Of a DNA stretch of 5,090 bases, positions 1 through 4,656 are shown piece after piece (position 1 is the stretch's first letter; each line of letters opens with the position of its first letter). The notes under the pieces are model-generated. The model was not told where the DNA came from. It saw only the letters and a program-made list of their open reading frames with translations, and made no database searches. Both the position numbers and the translations under genes were made by a program. Origin of the DNA: Longimicrobium sp. (GTDB lineage Bacteria > Gemmatimonadota > Gemmatimonadetes > Longimicrobiales > Longimicrobiaceae); the NCBI GenBank assembly GCA_030446945.1, contig JAUJMI010000296.1, positions 1-5,090 of the forward strand. Reading direction: 5' to 3'.

Positions 1-20
1 CACAAGAGTATTCTCTCGTG
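1..20 (-). terminator. Candidate terminator stem-loop downstream of dacB
   Basis: An 8-bp stem (1-8 with 13-20) closes a 4-nt loop (9-12). Read as plus-strand sequence, position 4 against 17 is an A-C mismatch. Read as minus-strand RNA the same pair is a G-U wobble, so the stem is fully paired only in the direction of dacB transcription. It lies 80 nt beyond the dacB stop codon. The U-tract that would confirm an intrinsic terminator would fall outside the window, so the call is tentative; it could also be a 3'-end processing or stabilising hairpin. Confidence 0.35.
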
Positions 21-100
21 TCCCGACTCGCTGTAGTGCATCTTAACACCTCTTGGAACTCGGATCCAGAGTATGTTCCTCATGGGGCTCTGTGTCGTCG

Positions 101-1615
101 TCACCGCTCCCTCGATCTATCTAGTTGTGACCCCGCGCCCGTCCGCGGGTGGTTGTACACGCGCAGCAGCGCCGCTTCGGAGAGGCGGTCCGCGGCGGCC
201 GCGGAGAGGGTGTGGTTGTTGACGAGGATGGCGAAGACCATGCGCTCGCCCGCCGCGGTGGTGAAGTAGCCGCTGAGGGAGCGCACGCCCGACAGGGTGC
301 CCGTCTTCGCGTGCACGTTCCCCGCGAGCGGCGTCCCCTTCATCCGGTTGCGCAGGGTGCCGTCGACGCCGGCCACGGGCATGGCGTTGTAGAAGACGTT
401 ATAGTTGGGGCTCCTCGTCATCCGCTCCAGGAGCGCCACAAGGTGCTCGGGGGCGATCAGGTTGTAGCGCGACAGGCCGCTGCCGTCCGCCGGGCGGAAG
501 CCGCCGCGCGGGAGCTGCCATGCGCGCGCCAGCGAGTCCTCCACGGCGAGCCCCGCCTGCGCGGTGCCGGCGTCGCGGATGCGGCGGCCCATCGTCTTCA
601 GCAGGATCTCGCCGTACTGGTTCTGGCTTGGCTTCAGGAAGGCGGCCAGCACCTCCGGCATCCGCGGGGAGGTGTGGACGAAGAGCGGCGTGCCGGGGCG
701 GCGAGCGGTGTCCGGGCGGGCGTCGTCGTCGAGCGCGGGGCCGTCCACGCGGATCCCCGCCTCCATAAGCGCTTCGCGCAGTACGTGGGCGAAGAAGAGC
801 GTGTTGTCGCGCACGGCCACTTCGTGCTCGCTCGCGGCGGAGTCGGCCGGGGCGGTGCCGGTGACGACGATGCCGGGGCCGAGCGGCGCGCGCGTGGCCT
901 CCGCGGCGCGGGCGGTGCCGGGCGCGCCGGTGACCGCCTGGTTGGTCACCGGAGTGTACGCAGTGGCCGGATCGAGCGTGACCACGGCCGGGTCGCCGGG
1001 GCGCGCGCCGGGGCCCACGCGCACCGTCACGTACCCCTCGTTCAGCTCCAGGCCGGAGACCTCGGCCGAGTACGAGGCGTCCAGGTCGTCCCACGCCCAG
1101 CCGCGCCCCAGCGGCACGTCGTCGAAGACGTCGTCGTTGCCGACGACCGCGCCCGCGATGCGCGTGATCCCGCGCGCCCGCAGCGAGTCCGCCCAGGCGC
1201 GGAAGATGGGACGCACCCCGCCGAAGCGCGCGGAGATCGTGGGATCGCCGCTCCCCCGCACCACCAGGTTGCCGGCCAGCACGCCGTCGCGCACCGGACC
1301 TTCGGCCTCCACTGGTGTGCGATAGCGGAAGTCGCGCCCCAGCGTCTCCAGCGCAAAGGCGCCGGTCACGATCTTCTGGTTGGAGGCGGGGACGAAGAGC
1401 TTCTCCGCGTTGCGGCGGTAGAGCGTCTCGCCCGTCTCCAGCGAGCGGAACATCACCCCCCAATGGGCGCGGGCGAAGAGCGTGTCGCCGAAGATGGAGT
1501 CCAGCGCGGCGGCGATCGGCGCGCGGGCCGGGGCCGGGGCGAGCGCGGGGCGGGCGGGTGCGCAGGCGCCCAGCGCGAGCACCGCGGCGGCGACGGCGGT
1601 TCGTTTCAGGGTCAT
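101..1615 (-). CDS. dacB: D-alanyl-D-alanine carboxypeptidase/endopeptidase, PBP4 (peptidase S13) lipoprotein
   Basis: Low-molecular-mass penicillin-binding protein that trims the terminal D-Ala of peptidoglycan stem peptides and may cut cross-links, outside the cytoplasmic membrane. The 504-residue product starts with a signal peptide (Lys4-Arg5, then a hydrophobic run) ending in a lipobox L15-G16-A17-C18, so it is probably a lipoprotein anchored at Cys18. The penicilloyl-serine motifs are in the right order: SNQK (Ser78 nucleophile, Lys81), the second box SRYN within DGSGLSRYN (376-385 region), and KTG (437-439, followed by TLSGV). The S13-type GSGDPT element is at 121-126. Roughly 100-330 would hold the inserted domains typical of this class. 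Length is normal for the family. The ATG start overlaps the stop of the upstream acetyltransferase gene (ATGA), suggesting translational coupling. The last ~15 residues, after the final helix, are polar and not conserved-looking. Confidence 0.95.
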   Translation of the reverse strand: MTLKRTAVAAAVLALGACAPARPALAPAPARAPIAAALDSIFGDTLFARAHWGVMFRSLETGETLYRRNAEKLFVPASNQKIVTGAFALETLGRDFRYRTPVEAEGPVRDGVLAGNLVVRGSGDPTISARFGGVRPIFRAWADSLRARGITRIAGAVVGNDDVFDDVPLGRGWAWDDLDASYSAEVSGLELNEGYVTVRVGPGARPGDPAVVTLDPATAYTPVTNQAVTGAPGTARAAEATRAPLGPGIVVTGTAPADSAASEHEVAVRDNTLFFAHVLREALMEAGIRVDGPALDDDARPDTARRPGTPLFVHTSPRMPEVLAAFLKPSQNQYGEILLKTMGRRIRDAGTAQAGLAVEDSLARAWQLPRGGFRPADGSGLSRYNLIAPEHLVALLERMTRSPNYNVFYNAMPVAGVDGTLRNRMKGTPLAGNVHAKTGTLSGVRSLSGYFTTAAGERMVFAILVNNHTLSAAAADRLSEAALLRVYNHPRTGAGSQLDRSRER

Positions 1616-2211
1616 GGTGCCGGGTAGGGGCGGGCGAGCATGCTAAGGAGGCGCGCCTGGATGGCGGGCCATTCGTCGTCCACGATGCTGTACCACGCGG
1701 TGTCGCGCACGCGGCCGCTCTCGGTGACGCCGTGCTTGCGGAAGATCCCTTCTTCGCGTGCGCCGATGCGGAGCATGGCGGTCCGGGAGCGCTCGTTCAG
1801 CGCGTCGGTCTTGAGCTCCACGCGCAGGCAGCCGAGCGTCTCGAAGGCGTGGCGGAGCATCAGGAGCTTGGCCTCGGTGTTGGCGGCGGTGCGCTGCCAG
1901 GCCCCCCCGAGCCACGTCCACCCGATCTCCACCCGCGGGTGCGGCGGCTCGATGCTGCCGAAGCGCGTGCTCCCGATCACCCGGGCGGTGGACGCCTCGG
2001 TGGTGGCGAAGGGGAGCGCCGTCCCCGCGTCGCGCATGCGGAGCGCCGCCTCTACGTAGCGCTCCAGGTCCGCCTCGGTGCGCACGGCGTTCCACGTCCA
2101 GCGCCACAGCTCCTCGTCGCGCGCGACCTCCCAGAGCGCCGGGAGGTGCTCGCGCGTGAGCGGCACCAGGAGGACGTGAGTGCCTTGGAGGGTGACGGGC
2201 TCGAGCTTCAC
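1612..2211 (-). CDS. GNAT family N-acetyltransferase, RimJ/RimL type
   Basis: Predicted cytoplasmic acetyl-CoA-dependent N-acetyltransferase of 199 residues; the acceptor (protein N-terminus or small amine) cannot be told from sequence. The fold markers of the Acetyltransf_3/RimJ-RimL group are present: a strand IGSTRF (79-84), a strand EIGWTWL (95-101), the acetyl-CoA binding turn region around Q106-R-T-A-A-N111 leading into the helix TEAKLLMLRHAF (112-123), then VELKTDALNERS (131-142) and the MLRIGAREEG element (146-155). The Asn139-x-x-Ser142 arrangement is usual in this group. The start is GTG; a GGAG ribosome site six nt upstream supports it. The stop overlaps the dacB start by 4 nt, so the two are co-transcribed, but a functional link to cell-wall work is only an inference from position. 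Confidence 0.9.
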   Translation of the reverse strand: MKLEPVTLQGTHVLLVPLTREHLPALWEVARDEELWRWTWNAVRTEADLERYVEAALRMRDAGTALPFATTEASTARVIGSTRFGSIEPPHPRVEIGWTWLGGAWQRTAANTEAKLLMLRHAFETLGCLRVELKTDALNERSRTAMLRIGAREEGIFRKHGVTESGRVRDTAWYSIVDDEWPAIQARLLSMLARPYPAP

Positions 2212-2217
2212 GGGCGG

Positions 2218-2221
2218 CTCC
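2218..2221 (-). promoter_or_regulatory. Ribosome binding site deciding the GTG start of the acetyltransferase
   Basis: On the minus strand GGAG is followed by six bases and then the GTG at 2211. There is no in-frame ATG near this point, and the protein family's N-terminal strand begins directly after it, so this site is the main argument for a non-ATG start. Confidence 0.6.
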
Positions 2222-2281
2222 GGAACGGGTGCCCGGTGAAACTAGGTGCGAGCGGGGGGGATGGCGAGGGGTAGGAGGGCT

Positions 2282-2331
2282 GGCAGTGGCCCGCTGGTCG
2301 AAACCGCTGCAACAACCGCGGGAAAGCTGCC
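2282..2331. other. Two-part stem-loop in the gap between the VOC gene and the acetyltransferase
   Basis: An outer 5-bp stem (2282-2286 GGCAG with 2327-2331 CTGCC) and an inner 5-bp stem (2290-2294 CCCGC with 2318-2322 GCGGG) are separated by a small internal loop (3 and 4 nt). The 23-nt apical region contains a further GGT-CGAA-ACC mini-hairpin. It lies in the 239-nt space downstream of the VOC gene and upstream of the acetyltransferase, where I see no credible gene. It could be a transcript 3' end, a leader structure or chance pairing in GC-rich DNA. No T-tract follows on either strand. Confidence 0.25.
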
Positions 2332-2450
2332 TGCGCAGATTGCGAGAGCCGGGTTCGGTGCCGCATCCCCGGGGGCGTGGCGCAGCTCGGGGGGGAGCCA
2401 GCGGCCGCGCACCATCACGCGCCGGGACGGCGTTTGGGTTGAGCGACGCG

Positions 2451-2834
2451 CTACCGCACCTCGCTCATCATCCCCAAGTGATTCCCCTCCGGGTCCCGGA
2501 CGAAGAACATCCACAGCTCGTGGTCCGGCATGCGCGCGATCAGGTGCGGCGCATCCTCGGTCCGGACGCCGGCGGCCTGGAGCGATGCGTAGGCCGCGTG
2601 GATGTCGCCGACCTTGTAGTAGAGGATGGACGCGGGGTGGTCGAACTCCGGCTTCTCGGCCGTCCCGAGCATGAGGCGCAGGCCGCCGCAGTCGAAGAAA
2701 GCCGCGTTGGGAATCTGGAAAAGGAAGCGCAGCCCGAGGACGTCGCGGTAGAACTCCACCGCCCGCTGCACGTCGCGCACGTTGATGGCCACCTGGCCGA
2801 CTCCGGTGATTCCCAGCGATGCGGCGGCGCTCAT
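2451..2834 (-). CDS. VOC superfamily protein (glyoxalase/bleomycin resistance fold)
   Basis: A 127-residue single-domain-pair protein of the vicinal oxygen chelate superfamily, which includes glyoxalase I, fosfomycin and bleomycin resistance proteins and extradiol dioxygenases. The first beta-alpha-beta-beta-beta unit starts at GQVAINVRDVQRAVEFYRDVLGL (13-35, the classic FYRDVLGL signature) with FFDCGGLRLML following (46-56). The second unit spans LYYKVGDIHAAYASL (71-85), then HELWMFFVRDPEGN (105-118). The C-terminal position that is often a metal-binding Glu just after PEGN-x-L is Gly121 here, and the first-strand His is Gln14, so metal binding may differ or be lost. Start: ATG with a GAGGT site (2839-2843) five nt upstream of it. 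The gene is divergent from a MarR-family regulator across an 80-nt shared control region, suggesting induction by a toxic small molecule. The substrate is unknown. Confidence 0.9.
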   Translation of the reverse strand: MSAAASLGITGVGQVAINVRDVQRAVEFYRDVLGLRFLFQIPNAAFFDCGGLRLMLGTAEKPEFDHPASILYYKVGDIHAAYASLQAAGVRTEDAPHLIARMPDHELWMFFVRDPEGNHLGMMSEVR

Positions 2835-2879
2835 GGTGACCTCATGCTGTTGGACGTGGATGCATCGAGGATCTCTTGC

Positions 2880-2907
2880 TTGAATATTTAGGCTAGCTAA
2901 CTAAATT
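2880..2907 (+). promoter_or_regulatory. Candidate promoter of the MarR-family gene, predicting a leaderless mRNA
   Basis: TTGAAT (2880-2885) and TAAATT (2902-2907), 16 nt apart, are each four of six matches to the consensus hexamers. Transcription would start near 2914-2915, which is the A of the ATG at 2915. No Shine-Dalgarno sequence sits at usual spacing before that ATG (AAGG directly abuts it), which fits leaderless translation. The -35 and -10 overlap the -10 and -35 of the opposing VOC promoter. Confidence 0.4.
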
Positions 2908-2912
2908 GGCAA
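2885..2912 (-). promoter_or_regulatory. Candidate sigma70-type promoter of the VOC gene
   Basis: On the minus strand TTGCCA (2912-2907, five of six to TTGACA) is followed by a 16-nt spacer and TAAATA (2890-2885) as -10. This predicts a start about 43 nt upstream of the VOC ATG, leaving room for its GAGGT ribosome site. The -10 hexamer is a weak match, so the call rests also on its AT-rich setting in otherwise GC-rich DNA and on the palindrome in the spacer. Confidence 0.45.
2887..2905. promoter_or_regulatory. Palindromic operator candidate for the MarR-family regulator
   Basis: TTTAG at 2887-2891 and CTAAA at 2901-2905 are exact inverted half-sites around nine bases, with a second palindrome TAGCTA (2894-2899) inside, offset by half a base. 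AT-rich TTAG/CTAA half-sites are usual for MarR-type regulators such as SlyA. The site sits inside the spacers of both divergent promoter candidates, where a bound dimer would block both. That MarR binds here is inferred from motif and place. Confidence 0.55.
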
Positions 2913-2914
2913 GG

Positions 2915-3346
2915 ATGACGAATCGACCGCATACGGAGCACGTGGCCGACCGGCTGCACTCCGCCAGCATCCACCTCCTGCGCCAGCTTCGGCGGGAGGA
3001 CGATGCGCTGGGAGTCACGGCGCCGCTCCTCTCCGCCCTGTCGGTGCTCGTGTTCGGCGGCGCAAAGACGCTGGGGGAGCTGGCGGCGGCCGAGCAGGTG
3101 CAGCCGCCTTCCATGACCCGCACCGTGCGCAAGCTGGAGGAGGCCGGCCTCGCCATCCGCGAGCTCGACCCCCTGGACCGGCGCGTCGCCTGGGTCTACG
3201 CCACCCCCGAGGGCGAGCGCGTGCTGCGCGAGGGGCGGGCGCGCCGCGTGGCCTCCCTCGCCGCGAGGCTGGGAGGGCTGCACGCGGAGGAGTTGGCGGC
3301 GCTGGAGCACGCGGCGGAGCTGCTGGAGCGGGTGCTGCGGGGCTAA
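2915..3346 (+). CDS. MarR family winged-helix transcriptional regulator
   Basis: A 143-residue dimeric DNA-binding protein of the MarR family, usually a repressor released by small aromatic or oxidising ligands. The dimerisation helix begins around residues 8-30, the winged helix-turn-helix follows: TLGELAAAEQV (52-62), recognition helix PPSMTRTVRKLEEAGL (64-79), then the wing with DPLDRR (85-90) and YATPEG (95-100), and C-terminal helices to residue 143. I chose the ATG at 2915; an in-frame TTG at 2906 would add three residues but lies against the operator and has no ribosome site. No cysteine is present, so thiol-based redox sensing of the OhrR kind is unlikely. Divergent from the VOC gene, with which it probably forms a small regulon. 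Downstream it converges with small minus-strand genes only 14 nt away. Confidence 0.92.
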   Translation: MTNRPHTEHVADRLHSASIHLLRQLRREDDALGVTAPLLSALSVLVFGGAKTLGELAAAEQVQPPSMTRTVRKLEEAGLAIRELDPLDRRVAWVYATPEGERVLREGRARRVASLAARLGGLHAEELAALEHAAELLERVLRG

Positions 3347-3361
3347 GGCCCGGCCGGCAGC
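3334..3361. terminator. Weak hairpin between convergent genes
   Basis: An inner 4-bp stem (3340-3343 GGGC with 3348-3351 GCCC, loop holding the marR stop codon) lies within an outer 5-bp stem (3334-3338 GCTGC with 3357-3361 GCAGC). The internal loop is lopsided and no T-tract follows on either strand. It occupies the only space between the convergent marR and the small gene ending at 3361, so it may slow transcription from both sides, but intrinsic termination is not well supported. Confidence 0.25.
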
Positions 3362-3668
3362 TATGTTTCCGCGATCTCTTGCCAGTCGTGGCAGGGTCCG
3401 TCCGGGTCGAACACCATGTCGTCCTGCAGGTAGATGACACCGTGGTCGCGGTGCGCATCGAGGTAACGGCGCGCGCGGGGCAGGATCTCGTCCGCCAGGC
3501 CGGGGTTCCGCTCGCCCGGCGGGGGAGTCCAGTACTCATCGATGGCGAACAGGCGCTCGACGTCGACCTGCTTCCCGATGACGACCACACCCGGACCCTC
3601 CAGCAGCCAGTACGCCCCGCATCGACGTACGTCCCGCATTTCGGACACCCGAAAAGACGGGAGTTCAT
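3361..3668 (-). pseudogene. Small CPKC-motif protein, interrupted by a one-base frameshift
   Basis: I do not recognise the family. Reading from ATG at 3668 gives 18 residues with a zinc-knuckle-like CPKC (Cys8, Cys11) followed by GTYVDAG. The natural-looking continuation, from AYWLLEGPG to the TAG stop at 3361, is in another frame. Adding one G to the GGGG run (plus-strand C at 3615-3618) joins them into a 102-residue protein with DAG-AYW at the seam. The second part is acidic and aromatic, with DEYWTPPPGE, LPRARRYLDAH and DDMVFDPDGP; no membrane segment or signal peptide is visible. A single Cys pair suggests a half zinc site or dimeric coordination. Without repair, a GTG at 3648 would start the second frame but has no ribosome site and would read the Cys-pair region out of frame. 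It is the last gene of a three-gene minus-strand cluster, 17 nt after the preceding remnant. Cause may be true decay or an assembly error. Confidence 0.65.
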
Positions 3669-3685
3669 GGAAGGTCCGGTTCAGT

Positions 3686-3914
3686 TTATGGCCGCACCGG
3701 CTCCAGCTCCTCCGCGGCGAAGTCGCCCAGCCAGGTCGTCACGCCGTCGGCCCCGGAGAGCTCGACGACGTTAGCGGATCTCCGCACCCGGAGCGTAGAG
3801 AATGTCGATCAGCGTGCCGACCTCGCCCACGCGCGGCGCACGCTGGTTGAACCCCCAGCCGTCGTACGCACCGGCCGGACGCAGCAGCCGCCGGATGCGT
3901 ACCTCTCGGTACAC
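3686..3914 (-). pseudogene. Small hypothetical protein broken by a one-base frameshift
   Basis: Frame one opens at GTG 3914 (GGAGAG ribosome site at 3921-3926, eight nt between GGAG and the start) and gives 47 residues: YREVRIRRLL, then AYDGWGFNQRAPRVGEVGTL and IDILYAPGAEIR, ending at TAA 3771-3773. A second frame, one base over, continues at once with NVVELSGADGVTTWLGDF and AAEELEPVRP to TAA at 3686. Removing one base near 3771-3775 joins them into about 75 residues. Both halves have protein-like composition, and the rest of this strand in this stretch is not open, so I read them as one gene. The beta-rich short pattern (VGTLIDIL, then VVELS, then TTWLGDF, then EELEPV) resembles compact SH3-like hypothetical proteins that end in a similar D-F-x-x-E-E-L-E-P, but I cannot name the family with confidence. 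It lies between a 60-residue gene and the CPKC remnant on the same strand. Confidence 0.6.
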
Positions 3915-3973
3915 GCGCAGCTCTCCATGGAGGCCCAAAGTTCTCGCAGTTGACCTGGTGGCTCAGTGAGCGT

Positions 3974-4156
3974 TCAAAAGCGGTCTTCATCCCGCTCGAA
4001 ATCCGTGTTCATTCGGTCGAGCATGCCTCGCAACTCCGACGCAGGCCGCGTGATCTCTACCCGGTCCACCCTCGCGGTGAGACGGCATTCCGGGTGCTCT
4101 ACGGCCTCCTCCAGCGCACCGATCAACAGCTCTCCCAAAACCGCCTTTTCCTCCAC
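3974..4156 (-). CDS. Small acidic hypothetical protein, 60 aa
   Basis: Unrecognised. The start is GTG at 4156, chosen because a perfect AGGAGG lies five nt upstream; the frame is open further 5' but those codons (rich in Arg, Thr, Ser) do not look like protein. The product begins MEEKAVLGELLIGALEEAVEH, an amphipathic helix, then a strand-like segment LTARVDRVEITRP and a charged C-terminal helix ending in DFERDEDRF. There is no cysteine pair, signal peptide or membrane segment; one Cys is near residue 23. The N-terminal helix recalls the start of small antitoxin-like regulators (NadS/HigA type), but no helix-turn-helix follows, so this is only a resemblance. It heads a three-gene minus-strand cluster, 59 nt before the next start, with a promoter candidate upstream. 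Third codon positions are less GC-rich than in the flanking genes, hinting at acquisition. Confidence 0.6.
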   Translation of the reverse strand: MEEKAVLGELLIGALEEAVEHPECRLTARVDRVEITRPASELRGMLDRMNTDFERDEDRF

Positions 4157-4161
4157 CGAGT

Positions 4162-4167
4162 CCTCCT
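4162..4167 (-). promoter_or_regulatory. Consensus ribosome binding site of the 60-aa gene
   Basis: AGGAGG, a full match to the anti-Shine-Dalgarno sequence, five nt before GTG 4156. It is the strongest ribosome site in the window and the main evidence that this short frame is translated. Confidence 0.65.
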
Positions 4168-4204
4168 GTCGATTGTTGGTGCAGATCGGGCGAGTACGCC
4201 TCTG

Positions 4205-4234
4205 AGTATCGCATCCTGGAGAGGTTCTCGACAA
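4205..4234 (-). promoter_or_regulatory. Candidate promoter of the small-gene cluster
   Basis: On the minus strand TTGTCG (4234-4229) and GATACT (4210-4205), 18 nt apart, each match four of six consensus bases. Transcription would begin near 4198, about 40 nt before the GTG start and its AGGAGG. It lies directly next to the left repeat array at 4238. Confidence 0.35.
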
Positions 4235-4237
4235 CTG

Positions 4238-4261
4238 CTCACGCACAGAGGCACGGAGAAG
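4238..4261 (-). repeat. 8-nt periodic repeat array, inverted copy
   Basis: Read on the minus strand it is TCTCCGTG, CCTCTGTG, then CGTGAG, the same 8-nt rhythm (YCTCYGYG with a TGAG end) as the two arrays at 4365 and 4407 but in the opposite orientation. It forms an inverted repeat with the array at 4407-4434, 23 aligned positions with three transitions and one 6-nt gap. Confidence 0.75.
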
Positions 4262-4302
4262 AGCATCCTTCTTCGTGCCCCTCTCTCAATCCGCCGAACT
4301 CG

Positions 4303-4419
4303 CGGTTCCTCCGCGCCTCCCGATCCGCGGCTTTGGTGCGGGCGCTCCGTTCAGGAAGTGGTTGTCTCTGTGGCTCTGTGGCTCTGTGTGAGCCCGCTGG
4401 TGCGGTTCTCCGCGCCTCC
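4303..4419 (+). repeat. Pair of direct repeats about 100 nt apart
   Basis: GCGGTTCCTCCGCGCCTCC (4303-4320 region) recurs as GCGGTTCTCCGCGCCTCC at 4403-4419, differing by one extra C. The second copy runs into the right array, so the first may be the decayed stub of a further array that kept only about two units. The DNA between them (4321-4402) includes the middle array. Confidence 0.6.
4365..4392 (+). repeat. 8-nt periodic repeat array, middle copy
   Basis: Three units, TCTCTGTG, GCTCTGTG and GCTCTGTG, then TGAG. Units two and three are identical. It carries T where the array at 4407 carries C at two positions of each unit, so the two arrays are related versions of one pattern. Confidence 0.8.
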
Positions 4420-4434
4420 GCGTCTCCGCGTGAG
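4407..4434 (+). repeat. 8-nt periodic repeat array, right copy
   Basis: Three units, TCTCCGCG, CCTCCGCG and TCTCCGCG, then TGAG. Same length, phase and TGAG end as the array at 4365, with the inverted relative at 4238. Elements with this CTCYGYG rhythm are scattered between genes in many bacterial genomes and are often mistranslated as Arg/Glu/Thr/His-rich peptides; that link rests on memory of such sequences. Confidence 0.8.
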
Positions 4435-4656
4435 CCCCGTTCTCGTCCACTGCGAAAATGTTCGCGGAACTGTCCACATTGCCACGTAGGAGCGGACGTA
4501 TTGGGCCAGCACGTTGCAGCGCATGTGATTGCCCTGGCCGCAGATGTGTTTACTCTGTGTCCATTGCGCGTGGAGCCTTGCTGCGGGTTTTCTTCGGTTT
4601 TAGTCTTGCATCCCCCGGTTGCATCCGGACAGTCACCCTTCGCTCCCGGATGAGCC
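4435..4656. other. Non-coding stretch upstream of the ImuA-like gene
   Basis: No credible gene on either strand; long open frames here are chance products of GC-rich or repeat DNA. Visible structures are a 5-bp hairpin GCGAA-AATG-TTCGC (4452-4465), GTCCAC repeated at 4445-4450 and 4472-4477, a lone unit-like CTCTGTGT at 4553-4560, CCGCAG (4538-4543) inverted with CTGCGG (4581-4586), and a TTGCATCC direct repeat nearer the gene. I see no convincing sigma70 promoter for the downstream gene, though one must lie here or in the repeat region if it is the first of its operon. Confidence 0.5.
4606..4626 (+). repeat. TTGCATCC direct repeat before the ImuA-like gene
   Basis: Two exact copies of TTGCATCC (4606-4613 and 4619-4626) with 13 nt between their starts, ending 30 nt before the ATG at 4657. 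Spacing is close to one and a quarter helical turns. It could be a regulator site or chance; it does not match the known LexA boxes of Gram-positive bacteria (CGAAC-N4-GTTCG) or alphaproteobacteria (GTTC-N7-GTTC). Confidence 0.3.

Noticed and set aside
149..1627. A long open plus-strand frame opposite dacB
   Set aside because: Its product is dominated by Arg, Gly, Ala and His with no family signature, and it mirrors the GC-rich dacB codons; the minus-strand reading has all S13 motifs.
1315..2274. A 319-codon plus-strand frame across the acetyltransferase
   Set aside because: It runs opposite the GNAT gene, which has its full fold signature and ribosome site; the plus frame has low-complexity composition.
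2401..2430. A GC-rich hairpin around GCGC-N8-GCGC as a terminator of the VOC gene
   Set aside because: The stem is four base pairs plus a bulge and no T-tract follows.
4238..4434. The repeat arrays as a CRISPR
   Set aside because: Units are 8 nt with no spacers, and one array is inverted relative to the others; there are no Cas genes.
4452..4465. GCGAA-AATG-TTCGC as a LexA (SOS) box for the ImuA-like gene
   Set aside because: The half-sites resemble CGAAC/GTTCG but the spacing is wrong and it lies almost 200 nt upstream; I keep it only as a small hairpin.
4286..4477. A short minus-strand frame giving an Arg/Glu/Thr/His-rich peptide
   Set aside because: The composition comes from the 8-nt repeat; there is no ribosome site.
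3950..4489. A 179-codon plus-strand frame over the small-gene cluster and repeats
   Set aside because: It lacks a family signature, crosses two repeat arrays, and runs opposite a minus-strand frame with a perfect ribosome site.
4578..4606. TTGCTG-N17-TAGTCT as a promoter for the ImuA-like gene
   Set aside because: Only three of six matches at each hexamer, no better than expected by chance in this stretch.
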